The notes under the pieces are model-generated. The model searched no databases and had not been told where the DNA came from. It saw only the letters and a list, made by a program, of their open reading frames with translations. Made by a program: the position numbers and the translations under genes. A stretch of DNA of 64,000 nucleotides from Thermoleophilia bacterium. GTDB lineage: Bacteria > Actinomycetota > Thermoleophilia > Gaiellales > Gaiellaceae. The stretch is taken from contig JAHDVS010000005.1 of assembly GCA_023382435.1 (NCBI GenBank), forward strand, positions 1 through 64,000. Reading direction: 5' to 3'. Shown piece after piece: positions 60,406 to 64,000 of the stretch (its first letter is position 1; the number at the start of each line of letters is the position of its first letter).

Positions 60406-62093
60406 CGGAGCGTCTCGAGCATGCTGCGGAGCAGCTGGGCCGCCTGGATCGCGGGGACGCGCTCCTCCGCTCGGGTACCCCGCGCGAGCACGTCCATGCC
60501 GCCGTCCTCGAGCGTCTTCTTGCCGACCGTGACGCGCAGCGGGCAGCCGATCAGGTCGGCGTCCGCGAACTTCTCGCCGGGGCGCCGGTCGCGGTCGTCG
60601 AAGAGGACGCGCAGCCCGGCCCGCTCGAGCTCCCCGGCCACCGTCTCGGCGACACCCACGGCTTCGGGGCCCGCTGCCCCGATCGCGACCACGTGCACGT
60701 CGTACGGCGCCAGCGCGGGTGGCCAGGCGATCCCGGCATCGTCATGGCGCTGCTCGACCGCCGCGGCCATGATCCGGCCCGGCCCGATGCCGTAGGAGCC
60801 CATCACGAGCGGGCGCTCGCTGCCGTCCTCGTCGGTGTAGAGCGCCTCGAGTGGCCTCGAGTAGCGGGTGCCGAGCTTGAAGATGTGGCCGATCTCGATC
60901 GCCACCTGGAAGCGCAGCGCACCGCCGCAGCGCGCGCACGTGTCGCCCGCGCGCGGCTCGCGCAGCTCGGCGAAGCGTGGCGTGTAGTCCCGGCCCGCCT
61001 CGACGCCGCGCAGGTGGTGGCCGGTGCGGTTCGCACCGGCCACGTACTGGCCCCGGCGCAGCGTCTCGTCGGCGACGATCGGGCCCGTGAACCCGACGGG
61101 CCCGATCGAGCCCGGCTCGGCGCCGAAGCCGGCGCGGATCTCGTCCTCCGTTGCGGGCCGGACGTCCGCCCCGAGCGCAGCCGCCGCGCGGGCCTCGTCG
61201 AGGCGGTCGTCACCGCGCACGAGCAGCAGCACGAGCTCGCTGCCGGCGACGACCATCGGCATCGCCTTCGCGGTCGCTGCGGGGTCGATCCCGAGGAAGC
61301 CCGCGAGCGCCTCGATCGTCGAGATCCCCGGTGTCTCGACCTCCGCGGGCGAGTCGAGCAGCTCTGGAAGCGACGGTGCCGCGGGAAGGCCCCGGGCGAC
61401 CTCGAGATCCGCCGCGTAGTCGCAGGAGCCGCAGGTGACGAGCGTGTTCTCCCCGGCGCCGGCGGGCGCGAGGAAGTCGACCGACTCGCTGCCGCCCATC
61501 ATCCCCGACTCCGCCTGCACCGCTCGGAACTCGAGCCCGCAACGCTCGAAGATCCGGTGGTAGGCCCGCTCGTGCAGGCGGAAGCTTCGCTCGAGACCCT
61601 CCTCGTCCCGATCGAACGAGTACGAGTCCTTCATGATGAACTCGCGGACACGCAGGAGACCGCCGCGGGGGCGCGGCTCGTCCCGGTCCTTCGTCGAGAA
61701 GTGGTAGAGGACCTGTGGCAGCTCCCGGTAGCTGCGCAGCTCCCGCGCGTGGAACGTGAACGTCTCCTCGTGTGTCATCGGCAGGACGAACGGGCGACCG
61801 GCCCGATCCTCGAGCCGGAACACCTCCGGGATCTCGTAGCGCCCGGTGCGCTGCCACAGCTCGGCCGGCGTCAGCACCGGGCAGAGCATCTCCTGGCCGC
61901 CGATCGCGTCCATCTCCTCGCGGATGATCTGCACCACACGCTGGTGGACACGCCAGCCGAGCGGCAAAAACGTGTACAGCCCCGCGCCGGTCGCCCGGAT
62001 GAAGCCGCCGCGCAGGAGCAGGCGGTGACTCGTCGCCTCGGCTTCGCTCGGGTCGTCCCGGAGCGTCGGAATGAAGAGCAGGGACGCCCGCAC
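60402..62093 (-). CDS. proS: Prolyl-tRNA synthetase
   Basis: ProS charges tRNA-Pro. The 563-residue bacterial-type class II enzyme has motif 1 near TFLPLGWRVHQRVVQIIREE, motif 2 (FHARELRSYRELPQVLYHFS, RVREFIMKDSYSFD), the YbaK-like editing insertion (about 225-385, STIEALAGFLGIDPAATAKA), motif 3 (SYGIGPGRIMAAAVEQ) and the anticodon domain. The start is GTG 62093, six bases after ispG. Its cognate tRNA-Pro(GGG) lies 4 kb away. Confidence 0.95.
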   Translation of the reverse strand: MRASLLFIPTLRDDPSEAEATSHRLLLRGGFIRATGAGLYTFLPLGWRVHQRVVQIIREEMDAIGGQEMLCPVLTPAELWQRTGRYEIPEVFRLEDRAGRPFVLPMTHEETFTFHARELRSYRELPQVLYHFSTKDRDEPRPRGGLLRVREFIMKDSYSFDRDEEGLERSFRLHERAYHRIFERCGLEFRAVQAESGMMGGSESVDFLAPAGAGENTLVTCGSCDYAADLEVARGLPAAPSLPELLDSPAEVETPGISTIEALAGFLGIDPAATAKAMPMVVAGSELVLLLVRGDDRLDEARAAAALGADVRPATEDEIRAGFGAEPGSIGPVGFTGPIVADETLRRGQYVAGANRTGHHLRGVEAGRDYTPRFAELREPRAGDTCARCGGALRFQVAIEIGHIFKLGTRYSRPLEALYTDEDGSERPLVMGSYGIGPGRIMAAAVEQRHDDAGIAWPPALAPYDVHVVAIGAAGPEAVGVAETVAGELERAGLRVLFDDRDRRPGEKFADADLIGCPLRVTVGKKTLEDGGMDVLARGTRAEERVPAIQAAQLLRSMLETLR

Positions 62094-62098
62094 GGCGT

Positions 62099-63256
62099 CT
62101 ATGCGAGTTGCGTCTCGGGCGCGGGTGCGACCGGCCGCTGGGCCGCCTCGGCCATCAGCGCGGCCGCGGGCTTCGCGAGCTTCCGCCGCTCCGGCCGCGG
62201 CATGCCCCCGGCGATCCAGCGGTCGATCTCCGCGAACAGCTCGTCGATCAGCGCCGCGGACGGAACCTTCCTGAGCACGCGCCCGTGGGCGTAGACGAAG
62301 CCGACATCGCGGCCGCCGGCGATCCCGAAGTCGGCGTCGCCGGCCTCCCCGGGCCCGTTCACGGCGCAGCCCATGACCGCGACCTCGAACGCCTCCGGGT
62401 ACGCCTTCAGACGCTCCGCGACCGCTTCCGCAAGCCGTTCCACGCCGACGTTGTCGCGCCCGCACGAAGGGCACGAGATCATCACAGGCCCGCGCTCGCG
62501 CAGTCCGAGCGACTTCAGGATGTCGAAGGCGACCTCGATCTCCTTGACCGGGTCGGCGGTCAGCGAGACCCGCACCGTGTCGCCGATCCCGTCCATCAGG
62601 AGCGTGCCGAGCCCGATCGCGCTCTTGATCGTGCCGGTGCCGGGTGGGCCGGCCTCGGTCACGCCGAGATGCAGCGGGTAGGGCACCTTCGCGGACAGCA
62701 TCCGGTAGGCGCGGATCATCGTCGGAACCGAGCTCGACTTGACCGAGATCGCGAAATCCCGGTAGTCGAGGGACTCGAGCAGGCGCACCTGCTCGAGCGC
62801 CTCCTCGACCAGCGCCGCGGCGGTGTCCTCCTGCGCGAGCGGGATCAGGTGCGTCGGCAGCGAGCCGGAGTTCGCCCCGATCCGCATCGGGATCCCCTTC
62901 GCCTTCGCCGCCTGGACGACCTCGGCCGTCTTCTCCGGCCCGCCGATGTTTCCGGGGTTGATCCGGACCTTCGCCACGCCGGCATCGATCGCGCGCAGTG
63001 CCAGGGAGGCGTTGAAATGGATGTCCGCGACGATCGGCAGCGGGCTCAGGTAGACGAGCTTCGGAAGCGCGTCGGCGTCCTCGGCCTTCGGAACGGCGAC
63101 GCGGACGATCTCGCAGCCGGCCGACGCCAGCCGTCCGATCTGCTCGATCGTGGCGTCCACGTCGTGCGTGTACGTGAGCGTCATCGACTGGACGGCGACG
63201 GGGGCCCCGCCGCCAACCGGCACGCCGCCGACAGAGATCTGGACCTGGCTCGCCAC
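62099..63256 (-). CDS. ispG: 4-Hydroxy-3-methylbut-2-enyl-diphosphate synthase
   Basis: IspG is a [4Fe-4S] enzyme of the MEP isoprenoid pathway. The 385-residue protein has a TIM-barrel N-terminus (VQSMTLTYTHDVDATIEQIG, VRINPGNIGGPEKTAEVV) and the cluster ligands in ISCPSCGRDNVG and VMGCAVNGPGEAGDADFGIA. The start is GTG 63256. The ispG-rseP order (usually preceded by dxr) is common, which suggests that dxr lies just past the window edge. Confidence 0.95.
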   Translation of the reverse strand: MASQVQISVGGVPVGGGAPVAVQSMTLTYTHDVDATIEQIGRLASAGCEIVRVAVPKAEDADALPKLVYLSPLPIVADIHFNASLALRAIDAGVAKVRINPGNIGGPEKTAEVVQAAKAKGIPMRIGANSGSLPTHLIPLAQEDTAAALVEEALEQVRLLESLDYRDFAISVKSSSVPTMIRAYRMLSAKVPYPLHLGVTEAGPPGTGTIKSAIGLGTLLMDGIGDTVRVSLTADPVKEIEVAFDILKSLGLRERGPVMISCPSCGRDNVGVERLAEAVAERLKAYPEAFEVAVMGCAVNGPGEAGDADFGIAGGRDVGFVYAHGRVLRKVPSAALIDELFAEIDRWIAGGMPRPERRKLAKPAAALMAEAAQRPVAPAPETQLA

Positions 63257-63277
63257 TGGATCGCAGTCTACCGAGGG

Positions 63278-64000
63278 CTATCCGCCGCGCAGCCGCTCGA
63301 TGTCGTTCGAGAGGCCGATGAAGAACAGGAGCAGCACGAGCGCGATCCCGATCATCGACGCCCGCTCGTACGCCTCCCTGGGGATCGCGCGGCCGCGCAC
63401 CTTCTCGGCGATCGAGAACGCGATGTGGCCGCCGTCGAGCGGCAAGAGCGGCAGCAGGTTCAGCAGCGCAAGCGAGAGCGAGATCAGGGCCAGAACTCCG
63501 AGGTAGTAGCGAAACCCCGCCTCGACGACCTGGGAGGACTGGTCGACGATCCCGACCGCGCTCGACACCTCGCCGCGAGCGGAGCCGGTCACGATCCCAC
63601 CAAGGGCCTTGCCGATCGCGACCGTTACCTCACCCGTCTGCTCGAACGCCTTCACGATCGCCTCGCCCGGCGGATAGCTGCGCTCGTAGGGCGTCGGAAC
63701 GAACCCGATGCGGTAACGCCCGTCGATCTCCTCCGCCTCGATCGGGCCGAGTGTCAGCTCCGAGCCGTCGCGCAGGACTGTGACGGTGATCGGGCGACCC
63801 TCGCTCGCGCGGATCGTGTCGGAGATCGCCTGGAACCGGTCGGTGGCGACTCCGTCCACGGCGACGATCACGTCGCCCTGGCGCAGCCCCGCCGCCGCGG
63901 CCGGCGTCGCCGGAAGCACCTCCTCGACGGCTCGCGTCGCGCCGGCGACGACGCCGAGGGAGAACACGACCGCTAGCATCGCCACGCAGAACACGAGGTT
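63278..64000 (-). CDS. rseP: Site-2 intramembrane metalloprotease RseP (C-terminal part; runs off the window)
   Basis: Only the C-terminal ~240 residues are present. They contain a membrane helix, a PDZ domain (VLPATPAAAAGLRQGDVIVA, VDGVATDRFQAISDTIRASE), a central domain and the second zinc-site segment LNLLPLLPLDGGHIAF followed by two helices. The HExxH helix must lie beyond base 64000, where the frame is still open (NLVFCVAML). RseP cleaves anti-sigma factors or signal peptides inside the membrane. Confidence 0.88.
   Translation of the reverse strand, partial: NLVFCVAMLAVVFSLGVVAGATRAVEEVLPATPAAAAGLRQGDVIVAVDGVATDRFQAISDTIRASEGRPITVTVLRDGSELTLGPIEAEEIDGRYRIGFVPTPYERSYPPGEAIVKAFEQTGEVTVAIGKALGGIVTGSARGEVSSAVGIVDQSSQVVEAGFRYYLGVLALISLSLALLNLLPLLPLDGGHIAFSIAEKVRGRAIPREAYERASMIGIALVLLLFFIGLSNDIERLRGG

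Noticed and set aside
60097-62093. XRE gene with proS as a toxin-antitoxin-like pair
   Set aside because: The partner is a complete prolyl-tRNA synthetase; the overlap only indicates cotranscription.
1-64000. CRISPR array, restriction-modification or phage-defence island
   Set aside because: No regularly spaced repeats, no cas genes, no methylase/nuclease pairs; only HigBA is present as a possible defence-type module.

Overview
The window is about 70% GC throughout. Its gene content and order point to a deep-branching Actinomycetota lineage, most likely Thermoleophilia (Gaiellales or Solirubrobacterales type) or a relative. This rests on the actinobacterial-type ArgA, the GarA/FtsR pair, an RsiG-type anti-sigma protein, GatD, RodZ, RNase J together with RNase Y, and many genes with a TANNNT box 7-9 bases before the start codon. 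No species can be named from the sequence alone. || Layout. (1) 1-1.9 kb: debris of an integrated element (a frameshifted small gene, an excisionase-like HTH protein, an integrase cut off before its catalytic domain) followed by a HigBA-type toxin-antitoxin pair. (2) 2.1-10.5 kb: a mixed block with a secreted M23-like protein, argA, an LLM-class oxidoreductase, a methyltransferase and a run of envelope/coiled-coil genes ending in an L,D-transpeptidase. (3) 10.5-21.5 kb: the translation operon dtd, rimP-nusA-rnpM-infB-ylxP-rbfA-nrnA-truB-ribF, rpsO, pnp, with leader hairpins before rimP and pnp and an inverted-repeat-bounded insertion-like element between rnpM and infB. (4) 21.5-38.4 kb: a GGR-family flavoprotein, M16 peptidase, dapB, dapA, RNase J, ftsK, rodZ, cinA, thpR, recA, recX, rny, miaB, miaA. 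(5) 38.4-42.2 kb: dapF and the opposing dapE-dapC-dapD operon. With dapA and dapB this gives the full succinylase route from aspartate semialdehyde to meso-DAP. (6) 42.3-48.9 kb: hflX-dut-nudix, gatD, a sulfotransferase-like gene, a homing-endonuclease-repeat protein and two convergent sigma-70 genes. (7) 49.1-51.2 kb: a dif-like XerCD site, DnaA-box-like sequences, a DUF4015 glycosidase-like gene, an AT-rich inverted repeat and small genes. (8) 51.3-64 kb, almost all on the minus strand: the signalling operon rsiG-like/garA-like/ftsR-like/apt, a nucleotidyltransferase fused to a degenerate phosphomannomutase, pgsA, proC, a cupin/membrane pair, tRNA-Pro(GGG), a TrpB2-type gene, an HTH gene, proS, ispG and the end of rseP. 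|| Most genes left of about 48 kb lie on the plus strand and most right of 51 kb on the minus strand, so the two sets converge on the dif-like site at 49.1 kb. This suggests the window spans the replication terminus. || The most distinctive observations are: the dif-like site at the strand switch; a one-motif RsiG-type c-di-GMP anti-sigma candidate in an operon with GarA- and FtsR-like proteins; a DapF whose two expected catalytic cysteines both read as serine; a NusA with an added C-terminal Cys/His zinc-knuckle-like tail; the insertion-like element before infB; and CTG and ACG start codons supported by well-placed Shine-Dalgarno sequences.
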